A DNA stretch of 64,000 nucleotides. Origin: Prostheceraeus crozeri. Lineage: Eukaryota; Platyhelminthes; Polycladida; Euryleptidae. The DNA lies in assembly GCA_907163375.1 (NCBI GenBank), contig CAJQUW010005765.1:434001-498000 (forward strand), written 5' to 3'. The notes below the pieces were generated by a model. It was not told where the DNA came from. It did not search any database and was given only the letters and a program-made list of their open reading frames with translations. The position numbers were made by a program, and so were the translations under genes. Of this stretch, positions 35,720-47,304 are shown in pieces. Numbering within the stretch: the first letter of the stretch is position 1; every line of letters begins with the position of its first letter.

Positions 35720-36148
35720 AGTCCGGGAGCTAGCGTGAAGTTGTGCAGGGAACGAGGTAGTACATAAAACTTTCACATAGCATAGTACACCTCTAACCTA
35801 CTGCAAAACTTCGCGTCTGCCGGATCAGATCATTTGCTTTTCAGAAATAGAGAGGATAACACAATCCTATGTATTTCCAGTGGTAAAGTTGTGACATTTA
35901 AGGTGTTTTGATTCCATTTTTTCGAATTTTTGCTCATAAAAGTTACACAAATTGGTATTTTGTTGAACTGGTTATTATAGAAATCATCTACAGATCATGA
36001 TCTTTCAAATGAGTTATCATTCAATGACAGAGGATGAAGTAAAGTGTACAAACAGACACTTTTCGTTAAAGTAGGCCTATATCAACAATTTTCCTGAAAT
36101 TTCTATGTTAAAATTTGCAGTTACACCAACGAAAAGTGTCTGTTTGTA
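35720..36148 (+). repeat. truncated copy of the foldback
   Basis: Matches 29618-30050: complete left arm and loop, then only the first roughly 20-25 bases of the right arm. It is joined directly to a hAT MITE fragment. Confidence 0.88.
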
Positions 36149-36355
36149 AAATACCATCATTCCCTCTGCATTGCAATCATCATCACTCAATTCCGTTGTA
36201 ATTTCTGCAAAATTGCAAAAATTTGCATATCTCACATCTGGTGACTATACCACTTGTATCTCCTTTGAGTTCAATTAATAAAATCGAAAGTGTATACACA
36301 TCGGGGATTTAAAAAAATGCGGAGTTACCACTCTACCTAATACACCTACTCTATG
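36149..36355 (+). mobile_element. hAT MITE family A, copy 4 (3' end only)
   Basis: Aligns to the last 200 bp of copies 1 and 3 and ends with an intact CCTACTCTATG terminus. The left part is absent; the sequence before it is the truncated foldback. Confidence 0.82.
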
Positions 36356-36487
36356 GTCAGATCGCAGTTAAGTTCGAGTATATTGTAGTGTTTCTGCAAG
36401 TTGTTTCTGAATAGTCCTATAATCGCTCGTACGTTACACAATTCTGCTATGTCGGTTTGCAAAGAAATAAGTGCGAGTGACCTAGAA

Positions 36488-38853
36488 CAGTGCTATTCAA
36501 CCGGGGTGCCGCGGCACCCTGGGGTGCCGTGAGAAATTTTTAGGGTGCCGTGGAGAGGAGGGGTGTCGCAAGGGTGCCGTGAAGAGAAAGAGGTGACTTC
36601 CATTCCCTTGTCCGACACTACCATTCGCAGTCGATGTCGCCGGATTGCTACAGATTTGAAAACACAACTTGTGGAGAAGCTGAAAGAATCCCCCGTCTTC
36701 GGAATTCAGTTGGACGAGACGACCGACATTGGAGGAGAAGCACAGCTGATCGTGTATACCCGGTTCATTGAAGAGTTGAAAATTGTTGACCGTTTCTTGT
36801 TTTGTTTAACAGTGGGAATTGAAACCACGGCACAAGCAATTTTTGACCGATTGGACTCTTTCATGTGTGAGGAAGGAATCGAGTGGATTAAGTGTAAGGC
36901 CGTCACAACCGATGGAGCTGCCGCCATGGTTGGTCGTGTAAATGGTGTAGTAAAGAAGATCCAGACTGTCTCACCTGAGTGTCGCTCATTTCACTGCATC
37001 ATTCATCGTGAGATGCTGGCAGCGAAGAAGCTAGGTGATGAGGGCAAATCAGATCTGGAACTTGTACTTGATGATGTTGTGAAAATGGTGAACACAGTTA
37101 AGGCTAATACGAAGAAGATCAGACCTTTCGCTCAACTCTGTGAGGAGATGGACTCAGAAGTGACGAAGCTATTGTACCATTGCGACGTAAGATGGCTTTC
37201 AAGAGGGAAAGTCCTTGAACGGGTGCTCCTGTTGAGAGAGGAGTTGGCAGTTTCTTCACAGAGCTTGGTGATTTCAGCGCCGTCAACCTGAATAACTTGA
37301 ATTGGCTTGGAAAGCTGTCATATTTGAGCTCCATTTTCCACTGTCTGAACACCTTGAATCTCAGCCTACAAGGGAAGGGAGGCGACATCTTCACGGCTTT
37401 GTCAAGAATGAAGGCATTCCATAGGAAAATTTCGTCTTGGATGAAACAACTAGAGAGGAAGGACTTCATCGACTTCCCTGAATTCCATCATTTCATGCTG
37501 AGCTCAAAATGGGAGCTCACGGATGCTAGCCTCGAGCAACAAATGTCTGAATCGATACTTCAGCACCTGGATGTCCTTCGCGGCAACATAGAAAAGTATT
37601 TTCCGTCCCATGAACATCAGCATCTGGAGGAGAGTCTTTGGATCATTAATCCATTTGTTGCCGAAGAAGAGTTCCTCACTGATCTGCGAGAAGATTTGGA
37701 GCAGAGGGTGAACTTCAAGGCTTGCGATTATTATGGAAATTTCTGGGTTGGTCTCCTTCGAATCCCGGAATATGAAGACGCTGCTGTGAGAGCCCTAAGT
37801 CTGTTGGTAGCAATGCCGACCTCATACCTCTGCGAGAAAGGCTTCTCCACTCTTGTTTCGATCAAAACAAGTAAAAGAAACTGCTTAAGAGACATCGACG
37901 AGTTGATGCGCGGAGCATTGGAAACAGACATAACCCCACGATTCGGCTTGATGGCCGATAGCATGCAACAGCAACGCTCACATTGATGTTTTGTTTTTGA
38001 AGTCCAATTTTGATTTGTTAAAATTTTCATAGTTTTTCCCAGTAATCTCCAATATAAAGAAAGTGCAGAGAATTTCATAATTGAGTGAATGAATTTTGTG
38101 TCACCGTTTCCCTTCTCAGGTTCTGGGCGGTGCTGACTTTGATAGACAAAATTTGTTGGACTTCAGCTGTAGCGGTGTAATAGCTTTCAGTCCACATGCC
38201 CTTCTCCACAAATCTCTCACTTAATCCTGGCGTGGTCAGATCTAAGGAATCACGCCAGAGAGATTTCCATCAGACAAGCTGGAAGCATAGTCTTCTGCAA
38301 GGAGGACCCAGAGTAGGATCTCTTGCAGCGACCGAGTTTGATGCACGAACATATATAGAAGAGCTGGACAGGCATTTTGACATAGTATTTGATCACTGTT
38401 CGTCTAGCATGGTCAAGGATTTACATCATAATTCTAGCATTACTGCTGTTAAATCAAAAATACATGTCCATGCTTAGCAAATTGACAAAGCGAATTTAAA
38501 CTTAAATTTGATTACCATGACTGGAATTTCTTGCGCTTTCTTGCCCCTGATTTCAAAAAAATGAAAACAAAGTGTTCTTCATTGAATTGCTGTGATATAA
38601 TAGAGATATACTGATATACTGACATAATGCACGAATTGTTCTAATTTCTAGATGCATTTCAACGGCTGAGAAATGAAGTCTAGAGAAGAAGTCAGCAATA
38701 AATTGTGATCACAAATCAGTTCTTGGAAAATAATGCGGCCACGTTTTTTAGTGGATGATAGAGGCACAAAACTGCGGTTTGCCACTGGGGTGCCGTGAGT
38801 GCATGTATTGATCAGATGGGGTGCCGTGGCTTGAAAAAGGTTAAATAGCACTG
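36488..38853 (+). mobile_element. hAT transposon (ZBED5-like), complete ends
   Basis: Terminal inverted repeats CAGTGCTATTCAACC and GGTTAAATAGCACTG are flanked by a perfect 8-bp duplication, ACCTAGAA (36480-36487 and 38854-38861). Sub-terminal GGGTGCCGTG motifs are repeated on both sides. Exact duplication and nearly open transposase indicate a recent insertion. About 0.85 kb of non-coding sequence lies between the transposase and the right end. Confidence 0.95.
36545..37986 (+). pseudogene. hAT transposase, ZBED5/Charlie-like, one frameshift
   Basis: The first frame (36545-37291) has SPVFGIQLDETTDIGGEAQL with the first catalytic aspartate region, KCKAVTTDGAAAMVG, a FHCIIHREMLAAKKL motif and CDVRWLSRGKVLERV, all typical of ZBED5-like hAT proteins. 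The second frame (37297-37986) ends with the hAT dimerisation block, where LCEKGFSTLVSIKTSKRN is recognisable, and stops at 37984. The frames differ by one apparent missing base near 37255-37265. The N-terminal BED zinc finger is absent: only about 100 bp separate the terminal repeat from the homologous region. As it stands it is non-functional. Confidence 0.93.
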
Positions 38854-38861
38854 ACCTAGAA

Positions 38862-39579
38862 TGTAATTTTTATTATTGTTACTAAGGAGATAAACTAAGA
38901 TATCCCCAATTTTGAAGAAAAATGGTCAATTAATCTATTCACAATTCGAATAAATGATAGTTTTCCGTTCGAACGTTGCATTTTGGAAGTTGCTCTTCTT
39001 GACCTTGGTTAGAAAGTAAATGTTAGCAGCTGATCTGAACTACTACCATAGAAACGAGTAATACATAACACTGTTCGTGCACTAAATTGTTAACAAAACA
39101 ATTTCACTTTTTTCCTATCAATTTAAGTGTACAAAACATGAATACAATATTTGTTTTAAATTCATTTGGATTTTCTAGCATTTATGCAGAATTTTCAATT
39201 TTCATTATTTTGACTTGGAAAATACCTTATGTTTGGTTATTGTATCGAACAGTTGAGGTAATTTATATTAATTTATGGAGCTACAGTGATTATATTGGAT
39301 TCAATGATGAGCATGGAAATGATGGTGCTTCATTCTAAGGCAAGGATGCATGTACTATGTAGATAACGTTATTAGCTTACCGGTATATCTTATGAGTAGC
39401 ATATTTCAGTAGTGAGACCGCATTTTAATGAAATGTTTATATGAACGCTCATAGATGTGCATGAAAAAATAAGCTATTCCATAAGGCTCGTGATGATCTG
39501 TCATCATTCAGCATATCAAATTGCATTCATCCAAATGTGGTCCAGTAACATTTTTCTCAGAGATTTCTTTGAATAACGA
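38862..39579. other. gene-free stretch
   Basis: AT-rich, no supported exon. The ORF at 39087-39338 lacks splice signals or domain. Confidence 0.4.
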
Positions 39580-40391
39580 GTACCAAACACCTTGAAGTTC
39601 TAATACAGTCTTTCACCATGCTGATCACTGACTTGAACCTGTCGAGACAACAGTTCTGGCAAATGCAAATCAAGGTAATGCATTTTAGGGCTATAATTTA
39701 TCTCCAGTCTCTGAAAATGCCGAATCATTACATCCACCAATCTTCTTTTTTCTCTTACGGTGGCAACATCGATTGAACTAGTATATTTCTAAATACTTCA
39801 AGAATGGACGTCAAACATTCTTGCTGTTCAGAAGCAAGGGCATTCACAAATTTATCGTTGTCAGCAATTTTATCTACCAGTGGTCCTGTGAAAATCCCTG
39901 CACTAACCTTTTGATTCGATGTTCGCGAACTCGTCATCGTGTAATACAGGTACTTCCTCTGATGTACCTACTGCTGCTATTGTCAACTTCAACCAAGGGT
40001 GGATTCGGTCTTGGCAATAATTCAGTATGGGGCACAGGTGCTCTACTTGAGCATAAGTCGGGATAAAAAGGTTTTGACCTTGCTCCACCTACCCTTGCGA
40101 GACAGAAGAAGCAGTCAGATGGTCTTTTGGTCTCTCCAAACTGTGGGAATACCGAAAGGCATTCGCCTACGCGCACCATTCATCCAACCCAGTAAAGTAG
40201 AGTAACAGTTGGAACAGGAGTATTCGGGAGCCCACCTTTCCGACGTCTTGTGTTATTTTCAATCCAAAGTATAGATCATGCGCCGTTGCTAAATTATCGT
40301 TGAGAGCAATATAATGACGTCGCGATGTTTTGCTCAAATATCGACCACAAATATAGCAGTGCTTATCATGTTTGCAAGGGCGCCCTGACAT
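39580..40391 (-). pseudogene. decayed copy of a widespread invertebrate cysteine-rich family
   Basis: Minus-strand pieces in changing frames read RPCKHDKHCYICGRYLSK, then LYFGLKITQD, ETKRPSDCFFCLAR, a YPDL..APVPH..LLPRPNPP stretch, and finally MHYLDLHLPELL with VSDQHGERL. I recall this order from an uncharacterised repetitive family in many invertebrate genomes (CYxCG near the start, DCxFC, P-rich segment, SDEHGERFH near the end), probably transposon-borne. Function unknown. It has many frame breaks and is clearly dead. Confidence 0.6.
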
Positions 40392-41410
40392 GATGCAGTC
40401 AAGTTCTTTTGCAGCAGCTACTCTGCTATTGTGTTCGGCGCCTAATCCTCAAGTTTCGCGTGCACCAATCACGAGTGCTCCCAAGACATCAATTCCTAGA
40501 GCCAAACCGTTCATTTCCCTGTGTCAAAGTTTTACTACAAAGTAAAATGAGTCAGATAACTCGAGATACGAATAAACAGGTTCAAACTACTACAAAAGTT
40601 GACCTGGAAAATGTTTCACTATGTTGATATGGATACATATAAACACAATATTAGTAATTCCACTGCATTTTATGAATTTTGTAATAAGAGAGCCTTGTAG
40701 ACACCTTTGTTGAATACAGCACGATAATGCTGATAGGCCTAAATGTACACATGTATTATTTTCCATGTAACAAAACTTCAAATAGGAGTTGAAGAATCCA
40801 AAATAATAAAAAATCAGTATCATTTTCGTAATCTACGACATCAAATATGGTATTAACAGTCGTTTTTCTTCTGCTAACAGAAAAAAAGTTAAAAATGCAC
40901 GAACAGTGTCATATAATCTTAAACGCAATAATTTGATAAAACGTTTCATATTTGATACATTCCAAGTGTTTTAGTCTTTCACATGTAAATTATGCGACTT
41001 TTCTGACATTTTCGAGCATCATCATAAAATCTAAAGATAGAATAGTTTCTGATCAGAATATGTAATAATCGACCCCAGATATATCAAATTCAAATAAGTT
41101 TGATATAGAAAACACATAAAGAAATGCATTGATGATTTATTTGATTTTTCCACTCCAGTGTTCAGCCCTCAACCCTAAGACAATAAACGAGGAGCATGAG
41201 TAAGTAAGTTATAGAATAAGCCGCATATAAGAACAAATATTTCATATTCGTTGATGCCTTCCTTATGTGTAGATTCGACTGTAGCCTATTCTAGTATACT
41301 ACATCGGATATAATTCAAGAAGTAGACTGATGTAATTTGCTTGAAAGAATATGAATTCATAGTATATTTTATGATGATTCAATTGATTAAGGAGCTCTTC
41401 TCTGTTGTAG
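40392..41410. other. gene-free stretch
   Basis: No exon seen until the acceptor at 41410. Region 41160-41400 could be promoter or intron sequence of the following exon. No clear TATA box was identified. Confidence 0.4.
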
Positions 41411-41750
41411 AAAATCGCTGTGATGCTGTATAAGAGTCTGATACTCGTTTTCCTTTCACTAACTGCTATCCAGCTTGGGGCAATGGTGAATGGATCGCGG
41501 CTATGTCAGGCAATGGTGTCCCTGCGTGTCATGAATCACAACTTGTTGATGAACCGTCCAAGACATGTGTATGTGGAAGATTCCGAAAATTTCACTTTTG
41601 AATTTGATGGTAGCAGAAGAAGCGATACTCGTTTTCAATACCGAAGTGTTCTCAATCCTCGGCAACGGCAATCCATCAGAAGATGTTGTTTGATGTATCC
41701 AAGGGTCACTCCATGTCTAACTTGGCGTCGTTTGAAATATTGGAGCAGTA
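41411..41750 (+). CDS. first coding exon of a putative small secreted protein
   Basis: A clean acceptor (CTCTTCTCTGTTGTAG at 41395-41410) is followed 12 nt later by ATG (41423). The frame starts MLYKSLILVFLSLTAIQLGA, a convincing signal peptide, and gives about 110 residues. A mature part with SRLCQAM follows, then an acidic NFTFEFD stretch with a possible N-glycosylation site. Basic residues NPRQRQSIRR precede a vicinal cysteine pair (CCLMYPRVTPC). The frame closes at 41753-41755, but a donor (TAT/GTAAAT, GT at 41751) overlaps that stop, so it may continue in a further exon. Dibasic sites suggest a processed peptide or cystine-rich hormone. Cysteine spacing does not fit insulin. Unknown family. 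Confidence 0.45.
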
Positions 41751-41759
41751 TGTAAATAG

Positions 41760-43231
41760 AATGTGATGATCGGACTGCATGACATTCCTTTGTCGTAGGT
41801 ACCTGTAGGCCAACTGCATTGGCTTTGAGTAAACCACTCTCTGAACACTTCTAACTTATGATATTTGTAAAACCCGTGAAAAGAATCTTCTATCTGAACC
41901 AAAGTGGCCAGATATTTTTCCTTTCAAAACCGGGATACTTTACAAACTATGAAGGAGAGGCTTAGATGTACGTAAACAAATTTTTGATTCTTCACGTTGT
42001 TTTACAAATTTTTCAATTTGACGTAATTGATGTAGTAATGACGCAGAAAATCAAGCAAAATATCATATAAGTATTCATTAATGTAATGACTGAAAGTTAA
42101 TTAAGATTAGCCTACTCCTGATCAATGAATTATTGTAGTTAAGACGAATCAATGAAAAATTTTATTGAAAGTATTCATTAATGTCACGACTGAAATCTAA
42201 TTAAGGTTACTCCGGAATCTAATCATTACCAACAGTCAATTAGCATGATCGATTCGGCAATGAACTGCGAACATTGTGAAAATCAATTTATTCAGTGGAC
42301 GCAGCTTGCAATAATGTGAAAAACAAAACACGACTTGTAGCGAAGTGTTGTATATTTTGGAATCAACTGAAACATTTCGCTTGAATAAGCAAGGTTCCAC
42401 TAGGACCATAGTGAACTGTCACATTAACTGAACGTTAGAATTACGATATGGTTTGAGTGGTACATTAGTGAAGTCAATCTTGGGAGAAAGATTGCAAACT
42501 TGTCTTTCAATGATGTCATAATTCTGCAGCCAAAACTTGGAACTGTTGATAAATCAGTACTATTCATCCGAAAGTGAAATAATACCGGTTCGTATGTGAT
42601 GGGGAATAAGCGAATTGAAACATGAAACCAGAACAAATTTGCGCTTAGCAATCAACACAGAATTGCTGTGCCACAAGTTAAAAACATCCAGTCAGGAACC
42701 GTCATTCCTGAAAATAAAGGTGTGAATTAGTGAATGATTACATAAAATGAGTTCACAGAACATAAATGATGAATGACATGGAATGCACGAGACAGCAGCA
42801 ACATAATAATTCGCCGTCCTCATGGGTGACATTCTAGCAAGACGCCATTTCCGGAAACTCAAACAGCCCATTTTTATACTACTTACTGATAAATGTCGGC
42901 CTACTTGTAAGCATCTGTCATTGGCAGAAAGGATATTTATGAACTAATCAACTGCACGATAGATTTTAATAATAGTTTTCACCACCAAACCAATTAAGAT
43001 TTTCATTACAGAAAAACATTTGCATATTGTCCCTGTTTCTCTGGTCGTTAACAACTGTATAAATGCTGCTTGTTTGCAAGTTTTAGAGAAATAGAAAACA
43101 AGTAGTCTCAGAAAAAACAAAAGATGCTATTATGGGAGATCTTGGGGAGAAAAAGAGACGCATAACAAATTATAACAGAAATGTGTTTAAAATGACGTGG
43201 CTTTCGTCAAATATAAGAATCTCCATAAATG
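41760..43231. other. gene-free stretch
   Basis: No downstream exon recognised. A direct repeat, AAGTATTCATTAATGT followed by GACTGAAA and TAATTAAG, occurs at about 42070 and 42171. Confidence 0.4.
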
Positions 43232-44174
43232 CAGGGGTCTCACTCAAAAATTTTAGATTTTTTGCCACTTTTTTTTCTTCTAAAATGGAGAAAACTAAAT
43301 GACTTGAGTGAATAGTGCACCATGAAGTATTCACCACGATACAATCGACCTTTTTCCTTTCAGGATGCAGTCCTTATATGATACTGATTTTTTCGAGTAC
43401 CTATCGTCCACTGAAAACATTCGTCTTAGGTTAAGTAGTCCTTAATTCCAAGTTATTTTCCTAGTAACGTTTTAGGATTGACCTAGCTACGTAAGTCAAA
43501 TGCAAGACGAGTTAAATTGTTTAACCTAAGTATAAATGCTATTTAAGTCATTCTACATCAAAATACTCTGATCACATGTGACATTAAAAATCTGTATTAT
43601 TAGATGCAAAATCAACAAAATATCAACGAACAAATGTAACAATTTAAAATTTGAAACAACTTCATGTCCTTCAAAGTCCGAACAATCCCAAAATCTAGAA
43701 AAACTATTTTAATAAAAGTCAGAATTTCTAGTCTTAAGGCTTCGGACACTTAGCATGGAATTCAGGCTGAGAAAGCATTTCATTCGCTCTTTTCCTGGCT
43801 TCAATGCCAATCGAAAGTTTCTAACAATCGAAACAAGAACATTGCACAGTTCAAACGTAAGGTGATAGCTACGCAGATTAAAAAGGATCAAGTTTAGTAG
43901 CAGTTTGTTATGAATCATTATCGAGATTTGACGATGACAGAATCCGAAAATATCGAAGTAATCAGTGACTGAAATGAAAGCATGCAGCAAAATTACGTCC
44001 TGAATTTTGGATTGCTAGAAATTTCCACTACACCATTTAAGAATTAGACCACAGAGATATCAATAAGAAAATAATTACTGCTGATACTAGTAAAAATCCC
44101 AGATTTTTTGCCATTTTTTGCCACATTCTTAAATTTTTTGCTATTTTTTGATTTTTTGCCGAGTGAGACCCTTG
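43232..44174. mobile_element. hAT-like MITE with GGGTCTCACTC ends
   Basis: The left end CAGGGGTCTCACTC and right end GAGTGAGACCCTTG are inverted, followed inward by GCCAAAAAAT-type repeats (ATTTTTTGCC several times). Flanks CATAAATG and CAAATGTT are at best an imperfect 8-bp duplication. No transposase. hAT assignment is tentative. Confidence 0.6.
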
Positions 44175-45181
44175 CAAATGTTCATCGAAACAACTTTCTA
44201 CGTGTATAGCTGATGAAGGTATCAGAGACGATAACACGGTTATATCATGTGACGGATAATAATATTATATGAAAAATGAGAAAGAAATTTTGCGAAATTA
44301 TACACTTATACTCTACATACAATAGATTCTGTGCCCATAATTCGAAATTGATAATTATTAATTATTCGATAACTTAATCACTTGGAAGATGTTTGACGAA
44401 AATCTGAAGATGCCATTTCCAACAATGAAAACAACCGCAAAATGAAGACTATTCCTCAATTTGGAAACAAAATGACAAGCTTGCACATGAAATTACAGAG
44501 TTTATCACAGATTATCACGCATCGATCACGTAAGGGTATATAGCTAACGATAATATAGCTAAAGATAAGTTGTACATCAAAACTGGCAAGACGCTCGTCG
44601 AATATACACACGTGAGAAATGAAATTAAGAACAGAAATTTTTTTAGGAAACTTCTAAATTACATTCTACGATCTTTCATAATTCAAAATTACTTGTTCAA
44701 AATATGAACTGAAATTTTGTTTCTTAAAACGTACTCAAAAATTCAACAACTGCATAGAAAAAAGAACCGAATCTCGAGACCGAACAAATTCATACCAAAT
44801 TTCCGGAATAATATCACCCATGGCCGTCCTACACGGTATTTCTCCGAGAATAATCCGTTCTAAATCTGCGGTGTAATATATTTATACTCAAACCGGTTGA
44901 TTTTGACAATACTAGAACACAAAAAATTGAAAAAAATAATATGAATTATCTTTTGAGGACTGTTTCCGGTCTCGGACTGTGTAGTGTGGTATCTCAGAAT
45001 ACCTCATAATGCTCTCTTTTACCAGAGAATGGCCTACAACGTAGACTGAATGTTGTGGTAATGAAAGTTTGTCTTTCAATTGTTGTGTGCTAGGCAGTTT
45101 GTCTTCTTGCTTTATTATGCATTTTATTGTTTTGTGAGAACAATCTCCATTCCATTGTTAGAGCAATAACTTTTCCGCGGC
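44175..45181. other. gene-free stretch
   Basis: AT-rich with no supported feature. A plausible acceptor (TCCATTCCATTGTTAG) ends at 45161, but the frame of the following ORF is closed just after it. Confidence 0.4.
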
Positions 45182-45511
45182 ATGCATTTCAAGTTCCAAT
45201 GTCATGCAAAAGTCCAGCTTGTCAGCTATCTACGGTACATGACTGGCAACAGACAATGGATGACCAAACAATTGGTAGCTGACCGTGGAGCGCAAATCTT
45301 CACAGATTTATTTAACGCGGCGAATGAACCGCGCGCCGCTCCCATTCTCTTCTTCTCCAAGCGACGTTGTCGGCTGAGAGCCGTTGACTGTGTTGCAGTC
45401 CTATCTTCTTATGTGCGGAATATCATCGAAACTGCTGCGGACGAGGCTCACCACGTTGGAAGTCTGGAAGAACTCTGGACTTGTGCTTGCTGTGATGTTC
45501 ATATAATATAA
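45182..45511 (+). CDS. hypothetical ORF, locally GC-richer
   Basis: An ATG-initiated frame of 109 residues (starting MHFKFQCHAKVQLVSYLRYM) stands out because 45280-45480 is clearly richer in GC than its surroundings. The C-terminal half contains RRCRLRAVDCVAVLSSYVRN and ends WTCACCDVHII. I recognise no domain. It has no obvious polyadenylation signal and no neighbouring exon. It ends about 215 bp before the hAT element and could be a gene remnant. Confidence 0.25.
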   Translation: MHFKFQCHAKVQLVSYLRYMTGNRQWMTKQLVADRGAQIFTDLFNAANEPRAAPILFFSKRRCRLRAVDCVAVLSSYVRNIIETAADEAHHVGSLEELWTCACCDVHII

Positions 45512-45732
45512 CTGAGTACCATTGTAAGGCTGTAGGACTGTTTTGACCATTTTATTATTATTACAATTTAATTTATATACATTTTTTATTTTTATTTTTC
45601 AATCGTTCATTTGGGAATATTAAGAAAATAATAACCCGTAACACAATCAAAGGGAAGACTACGCCAAAACTAATATTAATCTTCCGCTTTCCGTAAGTGA
45701 TGGCGTACCTGTTTGATGTAATATCTTATTAA

Positions 45733-47102
45733 TAGGGCGGTTTTTTATTGACCTAAAAAATTACGAATTTTGACTTTATTTTCAAGTAAATTTTTACCTA
45801 AAATTTTGACTTAAATGTAAAATTTTTACCCAATCTTTTTACCTAATTCAGTTTTGTTTAACCAAAAAAAACATCATTTCAGACTCACAAGAAAACGTTA
45901 CTTGTTTTAATTAAAGAAACACATTTTATTATTGAGCCCACAAATACAAAGTACTTCACGAAAAGAAGGAATGCCTCTTAAACAACGAGTTAATTGTTAT
46001 TGGCGTTGTAATTCATTACTGCATTGTATTTAATGTTTTGGGGAGAAAAGTTTCTGTTAAAACACAGGAGATTTTTCAACTGGGAAAAGCTTCGTTCGAT
46101 CGCAACTGTGGTTGACTGTGCACACAACAGAAGATTGTATTCAGTTGGTGAAATATCGTCACGTGCCAAGTTAACAATCTCCATGATATCATTCTCAGAT
46201 AAACGCAAGTTTATATATGATTTGATTTCACAGGGATCAATTCCGAAATCCAGACTGTTTACATCCTGCATTACCTGACGAATGTTGTAGTTGGTTCCTT
46301 CGCATCGCTCCATTAGATGATGCAGTTGTCTATACGTTGCCACATCCACGAGTTGGTCAACACTTATTGTGCTGGAAACTGCAGATTTTGCACGACTTAC
46401 AAGTAATCTATCATCCTCGAAAACCAACACAATTTGTTTGACGTCGGAAAAGTGGCCTGCATACGGTACTAAAAAGCCGCGTTTAACCATGTTCCCCACC
46501 TGGACGATCCACCAAAGCTGGATACGACCAGCTTTGGTGGACTTCCAATCAATGCAAAAAGAAGACGGCGATCACCATTTTTAACAGTGGCAGCCTTGAT
46601 TGAGGAAATCAAGCTGTAGACATATAGATAAGTAACTTCAGGCTTTTCTAGAATTCCGACAAGAATGTTCATAAACGTCCGACCAGAAATTTCCATTCAG
46701 AAAAGTTCATTCCTTGGTGTTACTATAAATTCTTGAGGATATTGGCAAGTAACTCTTTTGCACTTGGATGCATCACTTTCAGCTGTCTTGGGCATTTCGA
46801 ACAATCGAAGATAGTCAGTGTCAGTTAACAAAAATATGTAGTTATATGTGCGTTGAAATCCTTGGAAGAATATTTGGTGTCCCAATAGCTTAGCTTTTTG
46901 TTTTGATTGAAAAGAGTTGGGGAAACCCAGATCTAAAAATAGCGCTTAGGAAGGCCAGGTGTCTAAAAATAGCGCCTGGGAAGACCAGATTCCTGAAAAA
47001 TTTACTGTCTTATTTCAACTTTTTGACCTTATTTTTACTCTATTGACTATATTGACTTCATTTGTTTATTTTAACCGTATTTTTACTTTATTGACCGCCC
47101 TA
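45733..47102 (-). mobile_element. hAT transposon, internally reduced, complete ends
   Basis: Inverted ends TAGGGCGGT and ACCGCCCTA are flanked by a perfect 8-bp duplication, CTTATTAA (45725-45732 and 47103-47110). Sub-terminal zones carry repeated TTTTTACCT and TTTTGACTT strings. Only 1370 bp long, it retains just the C-terminal transposase region, so it is a deletion derivative of a longer hAT. Confidence 0.93.
45990..46885 (-). pseudogene. hAT transposase C-terminal remnant
   Basis: The minus-strand frame ending at 45990 contains LLLCAQSTTVAIERSFSQL and a NRNFSPQNIKYNAVMNY stretch, the hAT dimerisation domain. Upstream pieces in other frames (46469-46696, 46697-46885) contain ISGRTFMNILVGILEKPEV and are probably the preceding transposase region. 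A perfect 14-bp hairpin (TCCACCAAAGCTGG and its complement, 6-nt loop) lies inside at about 46508-46541. No catalytic core remains. Confidence 0.8.
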
Positions 47103-47154
47103 CTTATTAAATTAATGGTGGCGCACGGGAGGTTTTTCGTCTCATGCTGTATAT

Positions 47155-47302
47155 TTTAAAACAGCACTCCCTTTCTTTAGCCGAAGTTGTATTTTAAAAA
47201 AAAGATTTGATAAAGGCACTGAGTGCTGAAACTGGTCGACCCGTAGTGTTTATATATTTTAAAAAATACAACTTCGGCTAAAGAAAGAGAGTGTTGTTTC
47301 AA
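47155..47302. repeat. short palindromic unit with hammerhead-like motif
   Basis: Inverted arms of about 40 bp share CTTTCTTTAGCCGAAGTTGT. Between them is TTTGATAAAGGCACTGAGTG then CTGAAACTGGTC (47207-47239), which has the hammerhead order UGAUAAA, stem II GCAC/GUGC, GAAAC, GUC. It is similar in layout to the units at 62.7 and 63.5 kb. Confidence 0.5.
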
Positions 47303-47304
47303 AC

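Noticed and set aside
41411-41755. Insulin/relaxin-like peptide
   Set aside because: LC near the start and a CC pair near the end suggested it, but the B-chain second cysteine and the CCxxxC...C A-chain spacing are absent.
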